Shown piece by piece: positions 16,830 to 25,804 of a DNA stretch of 64,000 nt. The notes under the pieces are model-generated. The model searched no databases, had not been told where the DNA came from, and saw nothing but the letters and a program-made list of their open reading frames with translations. Source of the stretch: Bacteroidales bacterium. Its GTDB lineage: Bacteria; Bacteroidota; Bacteroidia; Bacteroidales; P3. The stretch is taken from NCBI GenBank assembly GCA_017550405.1, contig JAFZPH010000054.1, forward strand, positions 1-64,000, in the 5' to 3' direction. A program made the translations under genes and the position numbers. The first letter of the stretch is position 1; each line of letters begins with the position of its first letter.

Positions 16830-17912
16830 ATGAAAATAGCTTTTTATTTCGGTAGCCTGAACTGCGGAGGCTCAGAGACACTGGTATGCGATGTGTTACG
16901 GCACTGGCGCGACCTCCCGTTCGAGGCCGTGTGCATCTATCGTAACGAGGGCAACATGTCCGATGATTTTCATGCCACAGGTGCCCCCATGGTGCGCGTC
17001 CCCAAGAAAGGAAACTGGCTGAAGTATCTATTGGATATGTGCAGGGTGTTGCGTGAAGAGGAGGTGGACATCCTCCATGCGCAGACTTCGCTGAACGCCA
17101 TGACTGCCGTTCTCTGCTCCTGTTTGACGGGGGTCAAAGCCATCACTACGTTTCACGGGTTCGGATTTGAGAAGGCACCACAATGGAAGAAACTGATGGT
17201 TGGCGGTGGCAACAAAAAACTGCTGTTTGTAAGCGAATATATGCGCAACCGCTATTTGAAAGCAGGTGTAGGCACAACTCAAGGCAAATGCGCGGTAGTC
17301 TACAACGGTATAGACATGTCGAAGTTTGGACCTGTGCGTGGTCCCAAACCTGCAGGAGAACGGGTGGAGATGTGTATGGTGGGCAGTTTCGGACTTGTGC
17401 GCGACCAATACTTCGTCTGCCAATTCCTAAAACGTCTCTCAGAAACAGGTCTTCCTTTCCATTTTACTTTCATAGGTGGTGCCCGCAAGGGCGAGGAAAA
17501 GGCTTTGGAGGCATGTCAAACCTTCTGCCACGATAATGGACTGGATGACTATGTCACCTTCGCAGGAGTACGGCACGATGTACCCGAGCTACTCAAAGAG
17601 ATGGACCTTTTCGTTTACGCCTCCCGATGCGATACCTTCGGAATAGCAGTGGCCGAGGCGGTAGCAACAGGAATGCCTGTCATGGTGAACGATTGGGATG
17701 TGATGCGCGAGGTGACCTCCGAAGGCAAGTGGGCATGGCTCTATCCATCGGGCAATGTCGACGCACTTTACGACCTCTATACACAATTCATCCAACAGCA
17801 TGACGCGTTTATTAAAAAGGCCGTTGAAAATGCGCAAGCTGTAAGGGAAGCCTACAGCATTGAGAAACATATCGCAACGCTCGACAGCATCTATCGGTCC
17901 ATTTCGGAATAA
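16830..17912 (+). CDS. Family 4 (GT-B) glycosyltransferase
   Basis: This is a 360-residue GT-B enzyme. The N-terminal glycine-rich start is IAFYFGSLNCGGSETLV; mid-protein are VVYNGIDMSKF and MVGSFGLVRDQYF. The C-terminal donor-site motif is DLFVYASRCDTFGIAVAEAVATGMPVMVND, with the E-x7-E pattern, near residues 258-287. It is a retaining enzyme acting on the cytoplasmic face. The start codon follows an unusual AATTGA repeat rather than a clear purine-rich ribosome site. Confidence 0.92.
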   Translation: MKIAFYFGSLNCGGSETLVCDVLRHWRDLPFEAVCIYRNEGNMSDDFHATGAPMVRVPKKGNWLKYLLDMCRVLREEEVDILHAQTSLNAMTAVLCSCLTGVKAITTFHGFGFEKAPQWKKLMVGGGNKKLLFVSEYMRNRYLKAGVGTTQGKCAVVYNGIDMSKFGPVRGPKPAGERVEMCMVGSFGLVRDQYFVCQFLKRLSETGLPFHFTFIGGARKGEEKALEACQTFCHDNGLDDYVTFAGVRHDVPELLKEMDLFVYASRCDTFGIAVAEAVATGMPVMVNDWDVMREVTSEGKWAWLYPSGNVDALYDLYTQFIQQHDAFIKKAVENAQAVREAYSIEKHIATLDSIYRSISE

Positions 17913-17992
17913 GTCACATTATCATGCCTGCTGAGGAATAAAGAACGGCTTTTGAAACTCTTATTCCATCTCTTTCGAAAAAAATAAAGAAT

Positions 17993-18973
17993 ATGAACAA
18001 CATACTAAAAACCGTGGGGCTACCCATCTCACACAAAGAGAATGAGAAGAGAAGGGCATTGGTGCCTGCCCACATTGCCCGGATAGCACATACCAGTCAG
18101 ATATACATTGAAAAGGGGTACGGTGATGTACTCGGATTCCCTGACGAGGAGTATACCAAGATGGGTGTCCATGCTGTATCGCGTGAGGAGACGCTGAGTA
18201 AAGACATTGTTGCCGACCCCAAGATAGGCGATGCCGAGTACTTGGACTCGCTGCATAACCAGACAATCTTCGGCTGGCTGCATGCTGTACAGAACCGCGA
18301 CATCACCGACAAAATAATCCAAGGCCGGCTTACTGCCTATGCATGGGAAGACATGTATGAAGGGGGCCGTCACTGCTTTTGGCGCAACAATGAGATTGCT
18401 GGCGAGGCCGCTGTAATCCATGCCTACATGTGCCATGGCGTGTTCCCCTACAACACAAAAGCCGCTGTGCTTGGACGAGGCAACATCGCACGTGGTGCCG
18501 TTAAGACCCTCAACTACATGGGAGCCGAAGTGGTTCAGTACGACCGCAAAACTGAGAAACTGTTCCGAAAAGAGTTAGGCGACTACGACGTAATTGTAAA
18601 CGCCATCCTTTGGGATACCTCGCGCAAGGACCATATCCTCTACCGCGACGACCTTAAGCGTATGCGGAAAGGGGCAATGATTATCGATGTCTCATGCGAC
18701 AGGAATGGTGGCATTGAAACCAGCATTCCTACCACTATTGACAACCCCATCTACGTAATTGATGGTGTGACACACTATGTGGTTGACCACACCCCTTCTC
18801 TCTTCTGGAAGACTGCAACCGAGACCTTAAGCGATGTATTTGTCAGATACATCGATTTCATGATAGAGGATATCCCTCTCAAAAATGACGTGTTGAAGAA
18901 CTGCCACAGTTTTGAACAGGGAAGGATTCTGGATGAGCGCATTGCTCACTTCCAAGGGAGGTCTCTCATTTAA
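17993..18973 (+). CDS. N5-(carboxyethyl)ornithine synthase / alanine dehydrogenase-like oxidoreductase
   Basis: The 326-residue protein has the two-domain layout of the alanine dehydrogenase/transhydrogenase superfamily. The catalytic-site His lies in FGWLHAVQ (His97), and the NAD(P)-binding GRGNIARG at residues 161-168. The order of motifs (ERR-like ALVPAHI start, VNAILWDTS, GAMIIDVSCDRNGGIE, DHTPSLFW) is closest in my judgement to N5-(carboxyethyl)ornithine synthase. That enzyme reductively condenses pyruvate with the side-chain amine of ornithine or lysine. Inside a capsule locus this suggests synthesis of a carboxyethyl-amino acid used to decorate the glycan; such residues are known from some bacterial O-antigens. 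A plain alanine dehydrogenase is the alternative. Confidence 0.72.
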   Translation: MNNILKTVGLPISHKENEKRRALVPAHIARIAHTSQIYIEKGYGDVLGFPDEEYTKMGVHAVSREETLSKDIVADPKIGDAEYLDSLHNQTIFGWLHAVQNRDITDKIIQGRLTAYAWEDMYEGGRHCFWRNNEIAGEAAVIHAYMCHGVFPYNTKAAVLGRGNIARGAVKTLNYMGAEVVQYDRKTEKLFRKELGDYDVIVNAILWDTSRKDHILYRDDLKRMRKGAMIIDVSCDRNGGIETSIPTTIDNPIYVIDGVTHYVVDHTPSLFWKTATETLSDVFVRYIDFMIEDIPLKNDVLKNCHSFEQGRILDERIAHFQGRSLI

Positions 18974-19065
18974 AGAAAGACAATAATAGCATTCTAGAAA
19001 AGGGGAGCCAGTATCTACCCTATTCTACGATTCATAAGAATAACCAATCAAAAAGAATCTTGATA

Positions 19066-20079
19066 ATGAAAATGACCATTACCGGCGGAGCTGGATTCAT
19101 CGGGTCTAACCTATGCGACTATTTCGTGAAGGAAGGCATGGAGGTGACCTGTCTCGACAATCTCTCCACTGGATTCAAACACAATATCGAGCACCTGCTG
19201 GAGCGTGACAATTTCAGATTTGTTGAAGGTGATATACGCGACCTTGACACCTGCCGCAAAGTAGTGGCTGGGAGCGATGTGGTTTTGCACGAGGCGGCTT
19301 TGGGCAGTGTGCCACGCAGCATCAACGACCCCATCAACACCAACACCAATAATATCGACGGCTTTCTCAACATGCTCGTCGCATCGCGGGATGCAGGTGT
19401 CAAGCGGTTTGTCTATGCCGCCAGCTCTTCAACCTATGGCGACAGCGCAATACTCCCCAAACGCGAACACCTCATTGGCCGTCCGCTCTCACCCTATGCC
19501 ATCACCAAGTTCGTAAACGAGTTATATGCCAACGTCTTTTCTTCACTCTATGGTATAGAAACGATAGGATTGCGCTACTTCAATGTCTTCGGCCGGAGAC
19601 AAGACCCCAATGGAGCCTATGCAGCGGTAATTCCTTTATGGGTACGCGCCCTCATTGATCATCGTCAACCCTTTATCAATGGCGACGGGAGTTACTCCCG
19701 CGACTTCACTTATGTCGACAATGTAGTGCAAGCCAACCTATTGGCAGCGACAATACCCTCCGAACTATTTCATCAACGTATCGAAGCCTACAACTCCACC
19801 CTGCCTGAAGGCAGTCCACTGGACACCGTTTTTAATGTGGCATTCGGCGGTAACACTACACTCAACCAACTCTTCAAATGCCTGCGCGATAACCTGGCAC
19901 ATTTCGACCCTGAAATTGCAAACATCGAAGCGCTGCACCGCGAGAATCGACCTGGCGACATCCCCCACTCACAAGCCTCTATCGACAAGGCTCGACAGGT
20001 TCTCGGTTACGACCCGAAATACGATGCACTCAAGGGCTTTGAACAAGCATGCGAATGGTATTGGAACAACTTGAAGTAA
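19066..20079 (+). CDS. UDP-N-acetylglucosamine 4-epimerase (WbpP/Gne type)
   Basis: This is an extended short-chain dehydrogenase of 337 residues. It has the Rossmann TGGAGFIGSN at residues 6-15, the diagnostic HEAALGSVPRSINDP segment of the WbpP/TviC group, AASSSTYGD, and the Tyr-x3-Lys in SPYAITKF. Enzymes of this group interconvert UDP-GlcNAc and UDP-GalNAc, or the corresponding uronic acids. The start is set at the ATG at 19066, two codons after a TTG, since the Rossmann motif begins there. It supplies an N-acetylhexosamine(uronate) donor to the locus. Confidence 0.88.
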   Translation: MKMTITGGAGFIGSNLCDYFVKEGMEVTCLDNLSTGFKHNIEHLLERDNFRFVEGDIRDLDTCRKVVAGSDVVLHEAALGSVPRSINDPINTNTNNIDGFLNMLVASRDAGVKRFVYAASSSTYGDSAILPKREHLIGRPLSPYAITKFVNELYANVFSSLYGIETIGLRYFNVFGRRQDPNGAYAAVIPLWVRALIDHRQPFINGDGSYSRDFTYVDNVVQANLLAATIPSELFHQRIEAYNSTLPEGSPLDTVFNVAFGGNTTLNQLFKCLRDNLAHFDPEIANIEALHRENRPGDIPHSQASIDKARQVLGYDPKYDALKGFEQACEWYWNNLK

Positions 20080-20125
20080 ATCTTTAATCTATTTAAAGAG
20101 AGGATTCCTCAACCTTTGTAAGCAC

Positions 20126-21055
20126 ATGAAAGTAATCTTCGTGGCCAGTGGTAACAAGAATGTAGGTACCGTAAGTGCCTTTGTTAAATCACAATATCTG
20201 TCGCTTGAGCGTGAGGGGTTGGAGATGATTCTCTTCCCTGTACGAGGGAAAGGATGGAAAGCCTATGCCAAAGCCACCTGGCAACTGCAACGACTCATCC
20301 GTAAGGAACACCCTGATATTGTACATGCACACTACTCTATGTGTGGTCTTGTAGCCACCGCTGCCACTCTGTTGTCCCGCACCAAAGTGGTGGTATCAAT
20401 CCTTGGCAGTTTTCCTCGCCAGACTTTTAAACGACGCTGGGTTAGATTCTTCATACGCCATATATGGGATGCCACCATCGTCAAATCCCAACGCACCGCC
20501 AACCAACTGGGCATATCGCTACCTGTAATCCCCAACGGTGTTAATCTCGAACAATTCACTCTCATCGGACAACAAGAAGCCCGTGAAATCTGTGGCTTCG
20601 ACAACGACCACAAATACATCATTTGGTGCTCCCACCCCACCCGCACTGAGAAACGCTACAACTGGGCCAAAGAAGCCGTGCAGCAGCTTGACGACGACAA
20701 AGCCGTACTCTATCCCGTTTTCGACAAAAGCCATGACGAGGTAGTCAAATACATGTGCGCTGCAGACTTACTCATCCTCACCTCGGTCATGGAAGGGTCA
20801 CCCAATGTCATCAAAGAAGCCATGGCTTGCAACTGTCCTATTGTCAGCACCGACGTGGGTGACGTGAAATGGATAACCGATGGAGTTGATGGCACCTATG
20901 TAGTACCCATAGGCGATATACCGGCTTTGACCGAAGGCATTCGGAAGGCTCTGGCTTGGGGAAAACGAACAAATGGTCGCGACAGAATCCTCCAATATGG
21001 ACTTACAACCACCGAAATAGCAAAGAAAATTATCTCAGTCTATGACTCCCTATAA
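20126..21055 (+). CDS. Family 4 (GT-B) glycosyltransferase
   Basis: This is a 309-residue GT-B enzyme. HPDIVHAHYSMCGLVA is found near residues 70-85 and VIPNGVNLEQF near 135. The donor-binding MEGSPNVIKEAMACNCPIVS lies near residues 221-240. It is shorter than most GT4 proteins because the linker regions are compact, but both Rossmann halves are present. Its end overlaps the CapK-like gene by 14 bases, indicating coupled translation. Confidence 0.92.
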   Translation: MKVIFVASGNKNVGTVSAFVKSQYLSLEREGLEMILFPVRGKGWKAYAKATWQLQRLIRKEHPDIVHAHYSMCGLVATAATLLSRTKVVVSILGSFPRQTFKRRWVRFFIRHIWDATIVKSQRTANQLGISLPVIPNGVNLEQFTLIGQQEAREICGFDNDHKYIIWCSHPTRTEKRYNWAKEAVQQLDDDKAVLYPVFDKSHDEVVKYMCAADLLILTSVMEGSPNVIKEAMACNCPIVSTDVGDVKWITDGVDGTYVVPIGDIPALTEGIRKALAWGKRTNGRDRILQYGLTTTEIAKKIISVYDSL

Positions 21056-22442
21056 TATCATCGACCGCTACCTCTTCCTTCCCTTGGGAGATGTCGTATA
21101 CGGTAGCCGTGTGGCTGCCAGCCTGAAGGAGATGCAACACACCGCTACGTTCTCGGCAGAGGAGTTGCGGAGGCTTCAGGACAGCAAGCTGCAAAGGCTG
21201 GTAAAGCACAGCTACGACACCGTTCCCTACTACCACCGCCTGTTCGACCGACTGAAGCTGAAACCAGAAGATATACATAGCTGCGACGAACTCCACCTGT
21301 TGCCTGTGCTGACAAAACAGACCATCCGCGACAATTATGCCGACCTTTTCAGTACGGCCGTCAGCCCCAAACGATGGCGCAAATCGTCGACAGGCGGCAG
21401 CACCGGAACGCCTCTCCAATTCTGCACCGACAACGTCGAATGGAGCAGCTGGAAAGCCTCCACCCTACGTGCTTGGGAGTGGTACGGACTCCACCTCGGC
21501 GACAAAATATTCTCTCTTGGAGGCAGTTCCATCAACAAACGCAAAGCCGTTACCTCTTTCAAGGGGCTGTACGACCTCGTAATCATGCGTAACCATAAAT
21601 ACAGCAGTTCCGATGTCACTGATGAATGCATGCAGCGTAACTACCAAGCCTTGATGAAACTGCGCCCTTCTGCCATACGTGGTTACGGCTCCTCGCTATA
21701 CATTCTGGCTCGCTACATTCAAACCCACAACTTGCCCCTTTGTCCCATCAAGGCTGTCCTCACCACGGGCGAAGTTCTCATGGCCGAATACCGCCGCACG
21801 CTTGAGGAGGTTTTTAATGCCCCTGTATACGATGCTTACGGCGCCAGCGACGGCGGCATTCTATCACACGAATGTCCATGCCACTCCGGCCTTCACATCA
21901 CCGAAGAGTCGTGCATCATCGAAATTACCGACCTCCAGGGCAACCCCCTCCCCGACGGCACCGTTGGTCATGTTTGCACCACCGACCTCGACAACTTCGT
22001 CTTCCCCTTCCTTCGCTACCACGTGGGTGACATGGCATACCTCAAAACCGAACCCTGTGCCTGTGGCCGCCCTTCACGACTTATCGGCGAGGTGATGGGG
22101 CGTGCCGGCAAACTCATGTACAATAAACAGGGCGTTCCCATCTCCCCCACCATTCTTCCCATGATGTTCTACCCCAACCTCGACTATCACAACAGAGAAT
22201 ACCAAAAAAGATACTATAAAATCGACAGATTCCAGATAAGACAGGACAAACAAGGCGATATACTGATACTACTTAAACTGAAAGACCCCTCCGAACCCCA
22301 CGAACAATTCAACTACATCATCGACAATTACCGCAACCACTTCGTCGGCTCCGAAGTCACCCTGCGTTTTGTCGACGAGATTCCCACTCTACCCTCAGGC
22401 AAGGAAGATTACTGCGTTTCAGAATACGACTACCAAGCTTGA
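21042..22442 (+). CDS. CapK/PaaK-like adenylate-forming enzyme
   Basis: The 466-residue protein matches the phenylacetate-CoA ligase/CapK branch of adenylate-forming enzymes. The nucleotide-binding SSTGGSTGTPL is at residues 115-125, YDAYGASDGG near 264, FPFLRYHVGD near 325, and a C-terminal LPSGKEDY. A Cys-rich CPCHSG and CACGRPSR pair, common in CapK-like proteins, may bind zinc. CapK proteins are frequent in capsule loci, but their acyl substrates are largely unknown. This is the second adenylate-forming enzyme of the locus, next to a hexapeptide acyltransferase that could use its product. Confidence 0.85.
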   Translation: MTPYNIIDRYLFLPLGDVVYGSRVAASLKEMQHTATFSAEELRRLQDSKLQRLVKHSYDTVPYYHRLFDRLKLKPEDIHSCDELHLLPVLTKQTIRDNYADLFSTAVSPKRWRKSSTGGSTGTPLQFCTDNVEWSSWKASTLRAWEWYGLHLGDKIFSLGGSSINKRKAVTSFKGLYDLVIMRNHKYSSSDVTDECMQRNYQALMKLRPSAIRGYGSSLYILARYIQTHNLPLCPIKAVLTTGEVLMAEYRRTLEEVFNAPVYDAYGASDGGILSHECPCHSGLHITEESCIIEITDLQGNPLPDGTVGHVCTTDLDNFVFPFLRYHVGDMAYLKTEPCACGRPSRLIGEVMGRAGKLMYNKQGVPISPTILPMMFYPNLDYHNREYQKRYYKIDRFQIRQDKQGDILILLKLKDPSEPHEQFNYIIDNYRNHFVGSEVTLRFVDEIPTLPSGKEDYCVSEYDYQA

Positions 22443-22510
22443 TTCAACACAGCCGACTTATCAAATCATAGACCTTCCCATTACCGTAATAAAGAAAAAG
22501 GAGACTACAC

Positions 22511-22993
22511 ATGTCCATTGTAGAGCATCGTTCATTGAAATCAATCATCAAAGGCGTCTGGACCCACTCGCTTTCAATACTCACCATGTTCACCTTCCCC
22601 TATCAAGTGACTGTGGCATGCCATCGTTTGCGGGGAGTGAAGATTGGCAAAAAGTCCCACGTTGCCCGCGGTGTCATTCTCGATGACAGAAACCCCGACC
22701 TAATCGAAATCGGCAAAGGGGTAGCCATCACCTCCGGAGTAATGATTCTATGCCACCAGCGCGACTTAACCGATTACCGTCCTGGCATGTATGCCATGCA
22801 CTGCCCCTTCAAAGAGGGTCGGGTAGTGATTAAGGACGGAGCACACATCGGTATCGGCGCCATTATCATGCCCGGTGTGACCATCGGCGAAGGTGCCATC
22901 ATTGGTGCAGGTAGCGTAGTCACACACGACATCCCTCCCTATTGCGTGGCTGTGGGCACCCCTGCCAAAGTCATACGCGAATTCAAAGCATAA
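22511..22993 (+). CDS. Hexapeptide-repeat O/N-acyltransferase (WbbJ-like)
   Basis: The 160-residue protein is built of left-handed beta-helix hexapeptide repeats. IEIGKGVAITSG, IGIGAIIMPGVTIGEGAIIGAGSVV and VAVGTPAKVI near the C-terminus are clear, with a candidate catalytic His in LCHQRDLTDY. Such trimeric enzymes transfer acetyl or other acyl groups to sugars. Located 68 bases after the CapK-like ligase, it may acylate a sugar of the polymer, with acetyl-CoA as default donor. Confidence 0.88.
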   Translation: MSIVEHRSLKSIIKGVWTHSLSILTMFTFPYQVTVACHRLRGVKIGKKSHVARGVILDDRNPDLIEIGKGVAITSGVMILCHQRDLTDYRPGMYAMHCPFKEGRVVIKDGAHIGIGAIIMPGVTIGEGAIIGAGSVVTHDIPPYCVAVGTPAKVIREFKA

Positions 22994-23055
22994 AACCAGC
23001 GTATACTCTCACACTGCAACAATAGCTGTATTCACCCAGAATCATCTAATTAGAA

Positions 23056-24078
23056 ATGAAATATCTGTTTGAACTCAATCACCCCAAACACTACTACCAA
23101 TTCAAGTATGTGATGCAAATCCTGAAGTCGCAAGGACACGACATCGTTGTACTTGCCAGAGACAAGGATGTTCTGCTCAACGTACTGGAGGAAGAAGGTG
23201 TTCCCTATATCGTGTTTGGGAAACATCGGAAAACCATGTGGGCAAAAGTGTTAGGTACCTTTGGACTGATGTTCAATTACATGGCCATCACCCGACGCGA
23301 ACACCCCGACGTGATTGTCTCGAAAGCCTCTTGGTATGGTACTGCCATGGCAAAAGTCTTGCATAAAAAATCTGTTATCTTTCCCGATTCCGAAGTGGTA
23401 AAAGTAACCAACCGTTACGTGGTGCCGCTCTGCAGCCGTGTAGTCACACCCCAGCCTTTCCAACTCAACTATGGAGCAAAACACCGCCGCATTGCCGGTA
23501 TTTTCGAGGACTGCTACCTCTCCCCCACAGTGCTCAAACCCGACAGTTCGGTTGTGGAGAAATACAACCTCAACAAACCTTACGCCATACTGCGCTTTGT
23601 GGGATGGCAGGCCAATCACGATGTGGGCAACGGAGGGTTCAATTTTGAACAAAAGAGAGCCTTGGTTGAGACCATCGCACGATACATGACAGTATATATC
23701 TCCTCCGAAAAGCCCCTGCCAGCCGAACTATCAGCATACAAACTGCCAACGCCTGCCAATGCCATACACGATGTACTCTACTGCGCCGACCTCTATGTAG
23801 GCGATTCCCAGACCATGGCCGCCGAGGCAGCTCTACTCGGCACTCCCGCCATTCGGTCCAACACATTCGTTGGGCCTAACGACATGTCGAACTTCATCAT
23901 GCTCGAAAAAGAATACGGCATGCTCTACAACATTGCCGACCCCAATGAAGCCATCGAAAAAGCCAGACAACTGGCCGAACATTCCTGCAAGGAAGAGTGG
24001 TTGCTCAAACGCCAACAATACTATGCACATGTAGGCGACACCAATGCCGCTATTGTCGATTTACTTACTAATCTCTGA
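23056..24078 (+). CDS. DUF354-type GT-B-fold protein
   Basis: This is a 340-residue protein resembling the DUF354 group, distantly related to UDP-GlcNAc 2-epimerase and GT-B transferases. It starts with MKYLFELNHPKHYYQFK and has VIFPDSEVVKVTN mid-protein. The C-terminal segment DLYVGDSQTMAAEAALLGTPAI near residues 242-263 matches the UDP-binding part of that fold. It has no membrane helix. It ends 2 bases before the next gene. A sugar-nucleotide-using enzyme is likely, but no reaction can be assigned. Confidence 0.75.
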   Translation: MKYLFELNHPKHYYQFKYVMQILKSQGHDIVVLARDKDVLLNVLEEEGVPYIVFGKHRKTMWAKVLGTFGLMFNYMAITRREHPDVIVSKASWYGTAMAKVLHKKSVIFPDSEVVKVTNRYVVPLCSRVVTPQPFQLNYGAKHRRIAGIFEDCYLSPTVLKPDSSVVEKYNLNKPYAILRFVGWQANHDVGNGGFNFEQKRALVETIARYMTVYISSEKPLPAELSAYKLPTPANAIHDVLYCADLYVGDSQTMAAEAALLGTPAIRSNTFVGPNDMSNFIMLEKEYGMLYNIADPNEAIEKARQLAEHSCKEEWLLKRQQYYAHVGDTNAAIVDLLTNL

Positions 24079-24080
24079 TT

Positions 24081-24833
24081 ATGGACTTCACTATCAAGAA
24101 ATACTGCCAGTTGCTCGATGCGCTCCAACAGAGTGGCATGTCTTTCAAGCTTCGGCACGATGTCGACTTGCTTCCTGCCAACTCGTTGCGCACCGCCCAA
24201 CTGGAAAAGTCACGAAATATAGTTGCCACCTACTATTTCAGATGCGTCCCCGAAAGCTACAACCCAGACATCATCAAGCAAATAGCCGCTTTAGGGCACG
24301 AAATAGGCTATCACTATGAGTCGCTCACAACTTGCAACGGGAACATCCAAGAAGCTTACAAGGACTTCTGCAGCAACCTTGAACAACTGCGGAGTCTCGT
24401 CCCTGTTCATACCATCTGCATGCATGGCTCTCCCCGCAGTCCGTGGGACAGCCGCGACCTGTGGAAACATTACGATTACCACAGTCTGGGCATTGACTAT
24501 GAGCCCTACCTCGACACCGATTTTTCCGACAAGCTATACCTCACCGACACAGGAAGACGTTGGGACGGTTACCACGTCAGCCTGCGCGACAAGATACCGC
24601 AATACCAGGACCTATGGGACCGTCAAGGCCTTTCCTTCCATACTACCGACCAAATCATAGCACAACTGCTCAACCATGATTCAACTCTTCAGCAATCCGG
24701 ATATACTCTGCTTATCACCACCCATCCCCAACGCTGGAACCCCTTTGGAATGCGCTACTTGACTGAACTCGGTACGCAAACGCTAAAGAATATAGTCAAA
24801 CATTATCTTATACGAAAAAAAACCAATCATTGA
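24081..24833 (+). CDS. Polysaccharide deacetylase-like protein
   Basis: The 250-residue protein shows a shortened deacetylase-like pattern. FKLRHDVDLLP (His26, Asp27, Asp29) replaces the first NodB motif, and LGHEIGYHYE near residue 75 supplies candidate metal-binding His residues. A later HGSPRSPWD segment follows. No signal peptide is present. It is tightly coupled to the DUF354 gene, so both probably act on one intermediate. It would be the third deacetylase-like protein of the locus; activity is inferred from motif resemblance. Confidence 0.6.
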   Translation: MDFTIKKYCQLLDALQQSGMSFKLRHDVDLLPANSLRTAQLEKSRNIVATYYFRCVPESYNPDIIKQIAALGHEIGYHYESLTTCNGNIQEAYKDFCSNLEQLRSLVPVHTICMHGSPRSPWDSRDLWKHYDYHSLGIDYEPYLDTDFSDKLYLTDTGRRWDGYHVSLRDKIPQYQDLWDRQGLSFHTTDQIIAQLLNHDSTLQQSGYTLLITTHPQRWNPFGMRYLTELGTQTLKNIVKHYLIRKKTNH

Positions 24834-24889
24834 ACACAATAAAAAACACACCCTATCCGTTTTTAACCATCTAATACACGCCCAATACA

Positions 24890-25672
24890 ATGAAAACAAA
24901 AAGAACCCTGCTCATAGCAGCCCTTGTTGCGACGCTCGCTTTCACCTCATGCGTCACCCCCAGTCAAGTCAACTACCTCCAAGACATGCGCCACGGTAGC
25001 CAGATAGAACTGGAAAACAAATTCCAGGCTATTATATGCCCCTACGACGAACTTGACATCTATGTTTTCGGCCCTGTCGACGATGAGAAAGTCACTAAAC
25101 CTTTCAATATCGGTAGCAACGCCATCAACGGCTATACCACCAACCGCCGTGGTGCTTACCTCGTCGACGTCAACGGTGACATCCAGTTCCCTGTCCTTGG
25201 TCAAATCCACGTCGCAGGTCTCACCCGTCTCCAACTCCAAGACACTATTCAGAAACATCTTGCCGAACAGCACCTCCTTACCCAACCCGTCGTCATGGTG
25301 CGTTTCGCCAATTTCAAAATCTTCTTCCTTGGTGCTGAGGGTGGTAAATCTATCACCATCACCAACGAGCGTTGCACTTTCCTCGAAGCGCTTGCCCTCT
25401 GCGGTGACCTCAGTGTCTACACCAACCGAAACAAGATTGCCGTCATGCGTGAAATCGACGGCAAGATGGTGATGCGCTACCTCGACCCACGCTCCTCCTC
25501 GGTATTCCAAGACCCCTTCTTCATGCTACAGCAGAACGACTTCATCATCACACAGAACTACAACACCTCAACCACTCGCCAGGAAGCCCGTAACTTCGTA
25601 ACCATGTGGGTCTCCACGGCAATGTCCACCATCACTCTTGTACTCACTGTAATCAACCTCCTCAACAAATAA
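24890..25672 (+). CDS. Wza-like outer-membrane polysaccharide export lipoprotein
   Basis: A lipoprotein signal ends in the lipobox LAFTSC (Cys21). The mature part has the polysaccharide export (PES) domain (YDELDIYVFG near residue 52, GAYLVDVNGDIQFPVLGQIHVAGLT near 86-110) and a SLBB-like region. A C-terminal hydrophobic segment (about residues 236-258) would span the outer membrane, as in Wza. It forms the outer-membrane exit channel for the polymer. It sits directly before the Wzc-like kinase, its usual partner. Confidence 0.92.
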   Translation: MKTKRTLLIAALVATLAFTSCVTPSQVNYLQDMRHGSQIELENKFQAIICPYDELDIYVFGPVDDEKVTKPFNIGSNAINGYTTNRRGAYLVDVNGDIQFPVLGQIHVAGLTRLQLQDTIQKHLAEQHLLTQPVVMVRFANFKIFFLGAEGGKSITITNERCTFLEALALCGDLSVYTNRNKIAVMREIDGKMVMRYLDPRSSSVFQDPFFMLQQNDFIITQNYNTSTTRQEARNFVTMWVSTAMSTITLVLTVINLLNK

Positions 25673-25804
25673 TAAACCAATAATTGAGGGCCATCGATAG
25701 CATTGAAAAGGGAGCAGGGAAATGCTCATTCATCTGACAGACCGCATTATTCAAATACCCCTTTTCAGTCTCCACAACTTATAAAATAAAAAAACACCAA
25801 CAAT

